Notes under the pieces: generated by a model | Databases searched by the model: none | Told to the model about the DNA's origin: nothing | The model's input: the letters and a program-made list of their open reading frames with translations, nothing else | Assembly: GCA_038373885.1 (NCBI GenBank) | Contig: JAWZYV010012270.1 | Location: 310,001-374,000 of the forward strand | Source: Cheiracanthium punctorium | Lineage: Eukaryota; Arthropoda; Arachnida; Araneae; Cheiracanthiidae | DNA length: 64,000 bases | Direction: 5' to 3' | Position numbers and translations under genes: made by a program | In this document: positions 1-8,953 of the stretch, in pieces | How positions within the stretch are numbered: position 1 is the first letter of the stretch | Layout of the letters: the number at the start of each line of letters is the position of its first letter

Positions 1-371
1 CTACAGAAACTGTGAAAGATAGTGTTACTGAGTTTTCAAGCCTTTTTTTTTCCACAATGAAAGGTTTTGATAAATTGTGGGGATCGAGAAATCACAGATT
101 GGCTGAATTGTGACGTGGAAGATGCAGGCTTCCAGTTGCTCAATGATGAGGAATTAATAGCAGAAGTCCGAAAATCTCAAAAAAAAAAAAAAAATATGAT
201 GATGATGAAGATGAGAATGATTCTGGAGTAAATAAGATCAGTAACAATGATGCTTTTGAGTGTTTCTCAAAACTCCTTCTTTGGTTGGAACAACAGGAGC
301 AGTGTGATTCCTCTGAAATCATGCTTTTAAGAAAACTTCGGGATAGATCTGCCTTGCAAATTATGGCCAAT

Positions 372-1777
372 CAGGGGCGCACACAGGACTTTTGGCTGGC
401 GGGGGGGTCCAACTTTTACGATAGGGCGGGGGGGTGTGTCCAACTTTTAGGTATGTTCCAGATTGTCAAAAATCAGTGATGAATAACGTGACCATTTATT
501 TTTTCCCTTCAAAACGGGACTACTACTACTTTTTTAGTAATAGAGTATTTATTTTCTTCCTCAAAACGGGACATCTACTGTTTTTAAAGTAATAGTGTAG
601 GGAGACTGAATTTCAGGTAGGGATGGACGCGAGACGAAAAATAGGAGTCTCGCGTCTCGCAAAATAGCCTAAAAGCTTTGTCTCGTCTCGCAGAAATCCC
701 TATATCGTAATGTTAAAAATGTGTGTCTCGTCTCGCAAAAAAGCTGAAAATCCCTGTCTCGTCTCGCAAAAAAGTCGTCTCGTGTCCATCCCTAATTTCA
801 GGTCTGGGTATCTTTCAGTTGTTAAGAAAACGCCCGAAAAAAGCTTGTGTTAATGTTAATTTCAAAATAAAATAAAAAAATAGTGCAAGACGTACGTTTC
901 GGGTGGTACAAATGGTAGGCCCTTCTTCGACTTCAAAAACACTATCCGACTCAAGGCAGGAAGGTAGGAAAGTGAGGAATGTAAAAAAAAAGGAAACACA
1001 AAAAAAAGTAAGTTATTCGGAAGGAAAAAAAATTCTAACAAAACCGCAGTGAAAAGGGAAAATAATTGGAGATCGGGGAGGGAGGGGATGAGATCAGCAA
1101 AAGAGAAACATGACTAAATAAAAAATAATAAATTGAAATAGTTGACAAAAAATGAACATTAAAAGAACAAACACAAAAACAATACATCCCCCGGCGTTTT
1201 CTTAGCATCTCGAGAGAGGAGGGAGGGAGGTTAGGGGTTTTTTTTAGACACTGCCTTTGGAGGATTTTAGATTTTTAGAGGCCTTTATTGAATTCGTTAC
1301 CGTGGGTTGCTCTTTTATTAAAAATGGGACATTACAGGGGACATTTTCTAAAAACGGGACATTACGGTGTCCCGAAGCTGTGTTTTGGCACAACGGGATA
1401 AGCCACCTAAAAACGGGACGTATGGTCACCTTAGTGATGAAAGAGCTCGTTTTCATTAGATGGAATTCATCAAAACTCCTCCCATCCAGTTCCCTAAGAA
1501 TACACTACACAGTGCAATAGGAAGTAAAGTAATAGTTGTTCAGTTTTGAGAACAAGATGGTGTTTTATGTTCGCTTTCAGTTCATTTTTGAAAGTTGAGG
1601 AAAACGGAAAAAAAAAATTCTTTTTTTATTTATTAGAACTAAACCTATTGCTACCTTTTTTTGGAATTATTTTACTTACTATAGATATAGAATAATAATC
1701 AATCGGAAAAAAAATACCAAAGCCGATGGGGGGGGGGGGGTCCGGACCCCCTGGATCCCCCCTTGTGTGCGCCACTG
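372..1777. mobile_element. hAT-type non-autonomous element (1.4 kb) inside the Tigger transposase
   Basis: The element starts CAGGGGCGCACACAGG and ends TGTGTGCGCCACTG. These are inverted repeats of each other, and the element is flanked by the exact 8-bp duplication TGGCCAAT (364-371 and 1778-1785). An 8-bp duplication with CAG...CTG ends is the hAT signature. I see no transposase inside. The interior holds a second, smaller hAT MITE (618-794), a roughly 70-bp direct repeat around AAAACGGGAC at 500-600, and AAAACGGGAC-like words again at 1320-1420. A G-run at 1730-1742 lies next to the right end. The insertion interrupts the host transposase between codons, so it is younger than the Tigger copy. 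Confidence 0.8.
618..794. mobile_element. hAT-type MITE, GAGACGAGAC-rich
   Basis: The ends TAGGGATGGACGCGAGACGA and its near-inverse CGTGTCCATCCCTA flank an interior made of repeated GTCTCGTCTCGC words. The exact 8-bp direct repeat ATTTCAGG flanks it at 610-617 and 795-802. A second copy of the same family in the other orientation is at 55900-56069. It is nested in the hAT element at 372-1777. Confidence 0.85.
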
Positions 1778-1807
1778 TGGCCAATGTACACCAGATGAAG
1801 CTTCCAT

Positions 1808-2091
1808 TTAACCCATTTATGCCTAGTGTCCCTTTTTTGGGACGGCATTTTCGCTATTAGTCGAAAACGTTATTTATTTTTCCTAGCCTTTGTTCATGAC
1901 TATTGAGCCTCAACTCTACAAAATATTTTAACATGACCCAGTAGGATGTTGATATTTCGATTTTTATGCATAAGGATTTTAAAAGAAATCATCCTTTGTT
2001 CAAGAAGTTGACATCAGAAATTTATCTATTATTTCTGTTATCAGTAAAAATCGAAAAAAGTCGCAAAAATATCCAGGCACAAATGGGTTAA
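1808..2091. mobile_element. piggyBac-type MITE, family 2 (CCCATTTATGCC ends)
   Basis: TTAA target sites bound the element on both sides. It begins CCCATTTATGCCTAG and ends CAGGCACAAATGGG, imperfect inverted repeats. There is no coding capacity. A second copy in the opposite orientation lies at 4308-4590. Exact TTAA target duplication with CCC/GGG ends is characteristic of piggyBac-mobilised MITEs. It interrupts the last codons of the Tigger transposase at a TTAA inside CCATTTAAACC. Confidence 0.8.
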
Positions 2092-2479
2092 ACCATTGTA
2101 AGTTTTTGTTTCAGAAATAAATTTATTTTCATTTATAATTTTGATTTATTTGACAGTTAAAATAGTCATAACAACAGTTCAATGACGATACTACATATTA
2201 AACTAGATGATTATTGATGAATTCTCGATTATCTGAAAATTTCGATTGTCCGAAGTAGGTTCGGTCCCAATTACTTCGGATAATCGAGGTTCTACTGTAA
2301 TTCATGAGAGCAATAAACTAATTATTATTATTTGATGAACCTGAATATATAGAAAGTGCATTAAGAGTTTGCTATGATATTTGTCTTTAATTTGCACAAA
2401 CAGCAAAATTTATTATGCTTGGTCAATGAAGTCATTGATTTTTATTTATCTATTAACTGAAATTTCAGACTCGGGCTCA

Positions 2480-2903
2480 GGCAACGCCCCCTAGATAGAG
2501 AAGGCCTGCGAACAAGAGTTTTACGTCACCACTACGTCTTCTAGGATGACGTCATCACAGTTTTACTTTCAAAAAGTAAAACAATTTAACATTTCTGGTG
2601 AATGATTCGAATTTTAGAATCTTAACTTGAAGATAAAAATTAAAATACATTTCTGATAAAAAATAATTTATTATGATCTATTTCTACATCTTATTATATA
2701 ATTAGTGATAGTTGAAATTTCCTATTTGTAGTATAATTAAATTTTCTATCTTAAATCATTAAAATGTTTTATGCAGGTGTAAATTCACCTCAAACTTTCA
2801 TTAGTTTTACTTTGTGAAAATAAATGTGTGATGACGTCAATTTAGTGGACCTAGTGAGGACGTAAAAGTTCTGCTCTCAGGCATTGTATATCTAGAAGGT
2901 GTA
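2480..2903. mobile_element. Unclassified inverted-repeat element (424 bp)
   Basis: GGCTCAG occurs directly at both edges (2474-2480 and 2904-2910), so a 6-7 bp target duplication is likely. The ends are imperfect inverted repeats: left CCCCCTAGATAGAG with GAGTTTTACGTC, right GACGTAAAAGTTCTG with TATCTAGAAGGTGTA. Removing it restores CGGGCTCAGACTCC of the surrounding GAGCCCG element. No reading frame of interest is present. Confidence 0.5.
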
Positions 2904-2970
2904 GGCTCAGACTCCAACTTAAATAATATTGCTCGGGCTCGGATGGGTTCGAATTAAAAGTCCTCGGGCT

Positions 2971-3492
2971 TTAACCCTTTAACGCGCAGTGTTCCCGCTC
3001 TGGGAACACCCAACTCTGACGTTTTGACTGTTGCCAGTCACGAAGAATATAGATTTGATTTCTATAAAAATAGTTGCGGGTGACATAGCTCCAAGAGAAT
3101 CCTTTACTGTTTAGCACTTCATTTCCCGTCAAAAAATGGTCACGATTATTTTTAGCAGCACTGGCATCCGCTGAAAAATGGAAGAATGCGAGAACAGACG
3201 GATAGATTGCCCAATGCTGAAAAAAAGGCAACCGTTGCCATCGCTCGACTTAACTACCAGCAAGATGGCGGACGATCGAAACATTAATCGCGTGCACAGA
3301 TCTAGAGACCCTTTTTCCGACGACAGCTGGCTGTGCCCGCGCACAGCCAGCTGCGTCAAAAAAAGGGTCTCTAGATCTGTGCACGCGATGAACGTTTCGA
3401 TCGTCCGCCATCTTGCTGGTAGTTAAGTCGAGCGATGGCAACGGCTGCCCTTTTTTTCAGCATTGGGAAAGGGTTGCGCCTCAAAGGGTTAA
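2971..3492 (+). mobile_element. Foldback piggyBac-type MITE, family 1, copy 1
   Basis: TTAA is present at both ends. The left end is CCCTTTAACGCGCAGTG and the right end GCGCCTCAAAGGG; inverted they agree at 11 of the first 13 bases. From 3210 to 3467 the element is one long hairpin: CCCAATGCTG through the GATGGCGGACGATCG segment returns as CGATCGTCCGCCATC to CAGCATTGGG, with an apex near 3340. The small hairpin GTTCCC-GCTCT-GGGAAC lies just inside the left end. It has no coding capacity; apparent reading frames here are shadows of the hairpin. It sits inside the hAT element at 2300-3516. Confidence 0.85.
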
Positions 3493-3524
3493 TAAATGAT
3501 CCCCAATTCATCTCTAATTTAAAG

Positions 3525-4010
3525 TAGTTTAGTTCTAAACCTTGACAATTTTTGCCACACAAAAACAAATCTCCGTGCTTCATACCGATAACATAACAAA
3601 CAGATGATGATGTTTAATTACTCATTTAATGTAATTAAACATCATCAGTGTTAACCACGAGTGGGCATCCAAACAGAAGGACAATCACACACACACACGC
3701 CTATCGCTATGCAAATCGCGGACGTGCAATCCGAGTGTTTTCAGCCATCCCCGCGGAGGTCAGAAAATACCACCCGACACTCCTCCCCGGGTGATTCGGG
3801 TCGTTTTGTTCAACAGACCAAATCACACATAGCAACAACGCCTGAATACCGCTGCAAGGTAGCTTCATTTAATAACTGGACCGATTGTTTCAGTATTTTG
3901 TAATCGGCTTCCTCGTAATAGAATGAACAATACGCTTGGAAGAGAAGAAATCTTGTGGGATTTCGTTGTTTAAGCGATTTTAACGAGATTTGTGGCTTTC
4001 TTGTTGTTGT
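3525..4010. other. Non-repetitive AT-rich stretch with (GTT)n
   Basis: No gene or terminal repeats were recognised. At 3600-3648 there is a short imperfect palindrome around GATGATGTTTAATTA / TAATTAAACATCATC. The segment 3660-3850 is richer in GC and CpG than its surroundings but shows no protein motif. A GTT repeat at 4001-4033 is the tail of the SINE that follows on the minus strand. Confidence 0.3.
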
Positions 4011-4297
4011 CGCTGTTGTTGTTGTTGTTGTTGTAACATGTATTTGTGTGTTTGTGCACAAGGAACCGCTTATAAATCCACGTCAAAGAAAGGACAAACA
4101 CAATGGGGAGGGGGGGGGGCAAATGCCTTGGGGAGGACTTTTCTGGGTATCTAGCGCGCATTCACGTTACATCTAGAGAAAACCGACCAAAACTCCAGAC
4201 CGCTAGACCGACGACCCCGCGAGAGGACAGAACCCTGTTCCTCCACTTGGGCCATCTACCAATGTCTGTGGCTTTAACCACTGTGCTACACATTGCT
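4011..4297 (-). mobile_element. tRNA-derived SINE, copy 1
   Basis: On the minus strand the head near 4297 has tRNA-like features: an A-box-like stretch around CACAGTGGTTAAAGCC (from 4285-4270) and a degenerate B box near 4235. A body follows with the block shared by all copies, which reads on the plus strand ATTCACGTTACATCTAGAG at 4160-4178. The 3' tail is (AAC)n, seen as GTT repeats on the plus strand. It abuts a second copy head-to-tail. Confidence 0.55.
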
Positions 4298-4860
4298 CTT
4301 GTTGTTGTTAACCCATTCGTGCCTGGATATTTTTGCGACTTTCTTCGATTTTTGCTAACACCAGAAGTAATTGAAAAATTTCTGATGTCAACTTTTTGAA
4401 CAAGGAATGATTTCATTTAAAATCGTTATGTATAAAAATTGAAATATCAACATCCTACTTGCCATATTAAAATATTTTGTGGAATTGAGGTTCAATACTC
4501 GCGAATAAAGGCTAGGAAAAATAAATAACGTTTTCGAATGATAGCGATAATGCCGTCCCAAAAAAAGGACGCTAGGCATAAATGGGTTAATGTGGACATG
4601 TATGTCGGGTTTGTGGAGCTTGGCTCAAAACCCGATTATAAATCCTCATCAGAAGGACAACACAAGGGGAGATGCCCTCCATGGGGGTCTTTCTAAGGGG
4701 TCCCAACCCGTATTTACGCTACGTTTTGGAGAAAACCACGGAAAACTCCGAACGGTTAGGCTGTTGGACGCTCGACGTGACCCGAAACCGGGACCTTCAC
4801 ACTTCGTCCGTCTACCATTTTCCAGTGACAGAACCACTGTGCCATGGTAAGGCTTGCCGC
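4298..4860 (-). mobile_element. tRNA-derived SINE, copy 2, tail split by a MITE
   Basis: This shares the block ATTTACGCTACGTTTTGGAG and the motif TTATAAATCCTCATCAGAAGGAC with copy 1. The tRNA-like head on the minus strand is at about 4857-4790 (CATGGCACAGTGGTTCTG, A-box-like). Its (AAC)n tail is at 4298-4308, but the family-2 MITE (4308-4590) has inserted at a TTAA between the tail and the body. Confidence 0.5.
4308..4590. mobile_element. piggyBac-type MITE, family 2, copy 2
   Basis: TTAA bounds both sides. The left end is CCCATTCGTGCCTGGATA and the right end CTAGGCATAAATGGG. The interior matches the inverse of the copy at 1808-2091, including GTCCCAAAAAAAGGACGC near the right end. It is inserted in the tail of a SINE. 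Confidence 0.8.
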
Positions 4861-5068
4861 TGTTGTATTTAGAACACTTAGTTTCGGATTTATTTGCTTA
4901 GTTCTAACAACTCACATATAAATCCTCGTCGAAAAAAGTGGATTGCACGATGAAAATGTTTATAAGCACAGAGAAAGGAAATTAAACAATCAGGGGATGA
5001 GTGGGAATCGAACCCACGACCGCACGCTCAAACAATTAACATAGAGATAGAAAGGTCCCCTTCATAGA
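4861..5068 (-). mobile_element. Degenerate tRNA-derived SINE, copy 3
   Basis: The word ATAAATCCTCGTCGAAAAAAG at 4919-4939 matches the 3' body of copies 1 and 2. At 4995-5035 the minus strand has a perfect T-arm-like GTGGGTTCGATTCCCAC followed by TCATCCCC. No A box or anticodon arm can be folded upstream, so it is a SINE head remnant or tRNA pseudogene, not a tRNA gene. Confidence 0.35.
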
Positions 5069-5070
5069 TA

Positions 5071-5472
5071 TTAGGTTGTAATGAAAGTTTCCCGCCACCG
5101 CAAACTTTCAGCACACAGTTCTCGTTGGCGTATTGGCTCCTATTTTGTCAAACGATTTTTGGCATTTGAAAGAAAGAGGTTTACTTTATAACACTGTGTT
5201 GTGAAATCTGTAAAAAATATAGTTATCATTAAGTATAAGGTGTCTCAAAAAGAACTATCACTCTAGAGGATTAGAACCATCCTTGACTTCCAGTTGTGTT
5301 GCAAAAAGTCAGCTACAGAATATCAACGAATTATGAGTACAGCTTTAAGTACTATTGTTGTATCATGTGACACTGTGAAAGGTTTGGTACCGAAAGTTCA
5401 AAAACAGTTATCTAAGGAGTTAGAAGTTAGTATTTCAGGCACATATGGCGGAAAACTTTCGTTACAACCTGA
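5071..5472 (+). mobile_element. mariner-type MITE, copy 1
   Basis: The 402-bp element is flanked by TA on both sides. The terminal inverted repeats are about 28 bp and begin TTAGGTTGTAATGAAAG, closing with CTTTCGTTACAACCTGA. YAGGTTG ends with TA target duplication fit the mariner group. No transposase is present. A full-length copy in the opposite orientation is at 34616-35018. Confidence 0.8.
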
Positions 5473-5474
5473 TA

Positions 5475-5847
5475 GTTAAATCTATGGTCTTTTAGGTAAT
5501 GTAATCAGTCATGCAAAAATTTAAGTAGCATCTATCTATTTATCTTTGTATACATATATAGCATATTATTTCCACTTTTACGTGTTTTTACAGCACAATA
5601 CAGCGCCGATAAAAAAAAGTTTACTTAATTTGGCAATGATAATGTGACAGCTAAATTGCCCCCTATCCCTCCCTTCGCTACGCCACTGGCACAGTACATA
5701 AGAAAAACATTTATAAGTTTGTAATAATCAGTGTATGTATACGCAGTTAGAGCACGGAGAGACAGACAAAGCAAGATCATGTACACACTTTTCAAGTTTG
5801 TTGGAAAGTGTTAAAAATTAATATAGAACAAGAGCGACCCATCCTTG
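5475..5847. other. No gene seen
   Basis: AT-rich sequence without terminal repeats that I can pair. A stretch near 5655-5690 (CCCCCTATCCC...CGCCACTGGCAC) resembles a single hAT-type end but has no partner. Confidence 0.3.
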
Positions 5848-6480
5848 TTAACCCTTTGACGGGCGGTGTTTGCGCAGGTGAAACCACGTTATTTCAGCGC
5901 TTTCACCGCTAGTCGCCAAAAAAAAAAAAATGTCGCTAATCGGTCTCAACGCTGAGAAAGTTCACTCCTTGCCCTCGATCCATTTACCTACCAACAGCAT
6001 GGCGGTCAATCGAATCGTCTGTCTTGCGCGAGAGAGCTAAAAACGTTTTCTGACACAGCTGGCTGTGTGCGCCTCGCAGTTTAACAATTTTTATTGTTGG
6101 CGCGCTATCTGAGTACAATTTGAAGAACTATAGGAGTGGTTGTTTGTGATGATGAACTGGTGGGGACGGTCGATTTCAAATTTTATTTTTACTGAAAATT
6201 CCTGTATTTTCAGTTTTCTGACACAGCTGGCTGTGAGGGTCTCAGCCGGCTGTGTCAGAAAACTTCTTGAGCCCTCTGCCGACTGAAAGGGTATTTGATC
6301 GACTGCTGCCATGTTGTTTTTGGAGTTACATGAATAGATGCATTTTTTCAGCGTTGGCCAGTCTATCCAGTTGGTCTATATGGATGGCTGCGCGGACTCA
6401 CAGCGACCGACACGTTGTAGGTGGTTATATGGATTGATGGCAACGGCTGCACTTTTTCAGCGTTTAGCAGTCTATCCAGT
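5848..6480 (+). mobile_element. Diverged relative of the family-1 foldback MITE
   Basis: It starts TTAACCCTTTGACGGGCGGTG, a variant of the family-1 end, and contains diverged versions of family-1 words (ACCAACAGCATGGCGG, ACACAGCTGGCTGTG, TTTTTCAGCGTTGGCCAG). At 6213-6263 there is a hairpin with 20-bp arms, GTTTTCTGACACAGC... against ...GCTGTGTCAGAAAAC. The right TTAA end is not recognisable, and the tail is interrupted by a SINE. A further fragment of this relative is at 11212-11352. Confidence 0.45.
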
Positions 6481-6489
6481 TGGTCTTCT

Positions 6490-6721
6490 TTTTTGTTTTT
6501 TCGAATGGCGATCCTCTGCCCTTGGAGGCATTGGCCACTACTAAGGCCGGAGTTGGTGGTCTCTTCATTATGGGGCACCTAGTATCTAGACCTACGTCGC
6601 CCCCTGTGAAGAGACTGACTGAAAATGACATCCACGTCCAGTCTGGGATCGAACTCCGTACGGCCGGGAGTTGAACCCGAAATTGTAGTACGGTGCTTTA
6701 TCCACCATACAAGCTGGTCGG
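6490..6721 (-). mobile_element. tRNA-derived SINE with 13-bp target duplication
   Basis: CAGTTGGTCTTCT occurs directly at 6477-6489 and 6722-6734. On the minus strand the head reads GACCAGCTTGTATGGTGGAT, with an A box TGGTGGATAAAGC and a B box GGTTCAACTCC, and the element ends in an A-rich tail (plus strand TTTTTGTTTTTT). Its body differs from the 4.0-5.0 kb SINEs, so it is probably a second SINE family. Confidence 0.7.
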
Positions 6722-6926
6722 CAGTTGGTCTTCTATATTGATGTGAAAATGCTGGTGCTTCAAAGGATGGAAATTCCTCGTCATGCTTTTCACCTCCATC
6801 TTGACACCTCTCTGGATCCGCCACTGTAATCGTGTAAATTTTCATCTTTGGTGACCCAGAGACTCACAAGGGCAATAACTTTCCATTCGGCAAGGCTTCT
6901 GGCAAACAAGACGTTCAAGCGGAACT

Positions 6927-7440
6927 TTAACCCTTTAACGCGAAGTGTTCCCGCTCTGGGAACACCCAACTCTGACGTTTTGACTGTTGCCAGTCACGAA
7001 GAATAGATTGGATTTCTATAGAAATAGTTGCGGGTGACATAGCTCCACGAGAATCCTTTACCTTTTAGGACGTCATTTCCCGTAAAAAAATGGTCACAAT
7101 TATTTTGAACAGCACTGACATGTGCTGAAAAATGGAAGAATGCGAGAACAGCCGGATAGATGGCCCAATGCTTAAAAAAGCGCCGCCGTTGCCATCGCTC
7201 GACTTAACGACCATCAAGATGACGGACGATCGAAACGTCCATCGCGTGCCACAGATCGAGAGACCCTTTTTTGACGCTGTGCGGCACAGCCAGCTGTCGT
7301 CAAAAAAGGGGTATCTAGATCTGTGGCACGCGATGAACGTTTCGATCGTCCGCCATCCTGCTGGTAGTTAAGTCGAGCGATGGCAACGGCGGCGGCCCTT
7401 TTTTTCAGCATTGGGAAAGGGTTGCGCCTCAAAGGGTTGA
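6927..7440 (+). mobile_element. Foldback piggyBac-type MITE, family 1, copy 2
   Basis: The left side is TTAA then CCCTTTAACGCGAAGTG. The right side is GCGCCTCAAAGGG then TTGA, a one-base change of the TTAA site. Hairpin arms run from about 7160 to 7415. The element precedes a LINE fragment and may split it, because protein-like sequence appears on both sides. Confidence 0.8.
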
Positions 7441-7670
7441 ACTGGATTCCGCAGAGGGATCTAGGGACAAGAGCCGGGCCATTATCATCGAGAACATTTT
7501 GTTCCTTGACGCCCCTAGAAAAGCAGCAGTCGCGTGCTTCAGACTGCTGACAAAGCATGATTGTTTAACGTCCCATCTCTCCAATATGGGCATTGCCGAT
7601 TCACCACCGGAATGTACTCTGTACGACTCACGTCAGCCTATGACAGTCGATCATCTGGACGTGTACCCTG

Positions 7671-8401
7671 TAGAGATGAGTACGGGCTCATTTTTTGAAG
7701 CCCGAGCCCGAGGAATTTTAATCCGAGCCCGCCCGAGCCCGAGCAATATTATTTAAGTCGGAGCCCGAAATTTCAGTTAAAGGTAAAAAAAAAAAAAATC
7801 CAATTACTTCATGGATAGAATACAATGAATTTTGCCGTTTGTGCAAATTAAAGACAAATAGAGTTGCAAACTCTCAATGCACTTTCTAAATCTTTATTTA
7901 TCCATATGTTTATCAAATAATGTGGGATCTCATGACTCACTAATGAATATAAGCCGCCGATCTGAAATATCCAAAGAGCTTCACGCACCTTCTAGGCACC
8001 AGTGCCGATATTTTTTTTTATAAGTACAGCCAACTCCGGTTATAGTGAACCATCGGATATAGTGAACGCAAACCATTAGTCCCGATTCACACACAGTATC
8101 TCTATCCATCATGAAGACACCTGGGTTTTAGTGAACTTCGGATAGAGTGGACGAAATTGGATGGTCCCCAGAGGTTCACTATAACCGGAGTTGACTGTAC
8201 TTTTATTTTCCTCATGAATCACTTTTTAAAATCTGTTTCAAGGAGTATGTTCAATAAAGGAGAAATTTTTCACGAGCCCGAGCCCGCCCGACCCCGTACG
8301 CAATTGTGAATTACAGAGCCCGAGCCCGGTTCGGGCCCGGGCTCGGGCTCGGGCTTTCAGGCTCGGGCTTTCAGGCTCGGGCTGAGCCCGTCTCATCTCT
8401 G
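7671..8401 (+). mobile_element. hAT-type element, TAGAGATGAG/GAGCCCG family, copy 1
   Basis: The ends are TAGAGATGAGTACGGGCTC and GAGCCCGTCTCATCTCTG. The 8-bp flanks GTACCCTG (7663-7670) and GTTCCCTG (8402-8409) differ at one base. The termini are packed with GAGCCCG/CGGGCTC words and the interior is AT-rich without coding capacity. A small pogo-type MITE (8027-8197) is nested in it. The copy at 12831 preserves the matching empty site. Confidence 0.75.
8027..8197. mobile_element. pogo/Tigger-type MITE (171 bp)
   Basis: TA flanks both sides. The ends CAGCCAACTCCGGTTATAG and CTATAACCGGAGTTGACTG are inverted repeats of about 25 bp. The corresponding place in the related element near 14581 reads ATAAGTACTTTTATTTTCC with no insertion, which is a clean empty site with one TA. 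Confidence 0.8.
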
Positions 8402-8477
8402 GTTCCCTGCACTCAGCGGTTTTAATTGTATTGTTGCAGAAATACTCTGGTTGTTTCCTGTGTTTGTCATTCTAAAG

Positions 8478-8948
8478 TCCAGTAGGTGTAGAAAGTTCTA
8501 GTAAAGAGTCCACTGGTCAGGATGGAACACCACTTTATTGCTTGTAGAGCTTCGTTGAATAATTAGTTGTACAAAATTCGCAGGCACAATCAGACAGTAA
8601 ATTGCTTATAACAGTTCGCTATAAGTACAGAAGCTTTCACAAATGCCGCATTTCTCACACAAAATAAAACACTTCCACAAGCAAAAATTCAGTGGAAATA
8701 GACAAGGGATATCGTCCACCGTCCCTTAAGACAAAGCAATGAAGAATTGACACACAGCACTTCAAAAACGAAGCTTCAAAAAAAGCAAGCGAAAATACCG
8801 CTTCTATCGCACAGTTCACAGAGCAAAGCAGCGTACTCATCTGAAGCTCGATCCATACTGAACTGGGAGTCTGCCATGCCTGTATTTATAGGTGACTTAG
8901 AAGCTACAAGGAGCTTCCCAGAAGAATCTGTTTCCCGAAGATTCCACA
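8478..8948 (-). mobile_element. Putative solo LTR (Ty3-like)
   Basis: On the minus strand the segment begins TGTGGAATCTTCGGGAA, carries a TATA box TATAAATA at 8890-8883 and an AATAAA signal at 8539-8534, and ends near CTTTCTACA (8487) or CCTACTGGA (8478). TAAAG occurs on the plus strand just outside both edges (8473-8477 and 8949-8953), a possible 5-bp target duplication for the longer version. There are no gag-pol genes nearby. The end that lacks a canonical CA makes the right boundary uncertain. Confidence 0.4.
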
Positions 8949-8953
8949 TAAAG

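Larger units (their letters stand above)
1..2297 (+). pseudogene. Tigger/pogo-type DNA transposon, 3' half, transposase broken
   Basis: This is the 3' part of a Tc1/mariner-superfamily element of the Tigger/pogo type; its 5' half lies left of the window. From about 100 to 371 the plus strand reads as the C-terminus of a pogo-like transposase: a segment ending in FQLLNDEELIAEVRKSQ, then an acidic run YDDDDEDEND, then FSKLLLWLEQQ and MLLRKLRDRSALQ. The reading frame shifts inside the poly(A) tract at 179-194. The frame breaks again at 371 because a hAT element (372-1777) sits in it, resumes at 1786 (VHQMKLPF), and is split once more by a TTAA MITE (1808-2091). Removing both insertions restores the codons up to a TAA at 2099-2101. 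The 3' terminus is the typical inverted end, with TAATCGAGGTTCTACTG closing at 2297 and a TA at 2298-2299. The family call rests on this end plus the C-terminal peptide. The catalytic DDE part is not in view. Confidence 0.75.
2300..3516 (-). mobile_element. hAT-type element of the TAGAGATGAG/GAGCCCG family, truncated and twice interrupted
   Basis: Read on the minus strand, the segment matches the family seen at 7671, 12831 and 40762. The terminus TAGAGATGA is at 3516-3508 (plus strand TCATCTCTA), followed by GAGCCCG-rich sequence and the shared interior with TTTGCTGTTTGTGCAAATTA. It is interrupted by an unrelated inverted-repeat element (2480-2903) and by a foldback MITE (2971-3492). The other terminus is missing at the Tigger boundary. 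A plausible reading is that the Tigger copy itself landed inside this element and the rest lies left of the window. Confidence 0.6.
7441..8480 (+). pseudogene. LINE 3' coding fragment, interrupted by a hAT element
   Basis: From 7499 to 7670 the plus strand reads as the C-terminal part of a non-LTR retrotransposon ORF2: KAAVACFRLLTKHDCLTSHL, then a cysteine/histidine segment CTLYDSRQPMTVDHLDVYP. In related elements this region is C-x2-C...H...C; here the second and last cysteines are tyrosines, so it is decayed. The reading resumes after the hAT element at 8402 with a short tail (SGFNCIVAEILW). The upstream protein part is missing or unrecognisable. It is dead. Confidence 0.6.

Noticed and set aside
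4995..5035. tRNA gene on the minus strand
   Set aside because: Only the T arm and part of the acceptor are present; no A box, D arm or anticodon stem can be placed, and it is next to SINE sequence.
7214..7558. 114-codon open frame on the minus strand
   Set aside because: Runs from the foldback MITE copy 2 into antisense LINE sequence; the plus-strand LINE reading explains the second half better.
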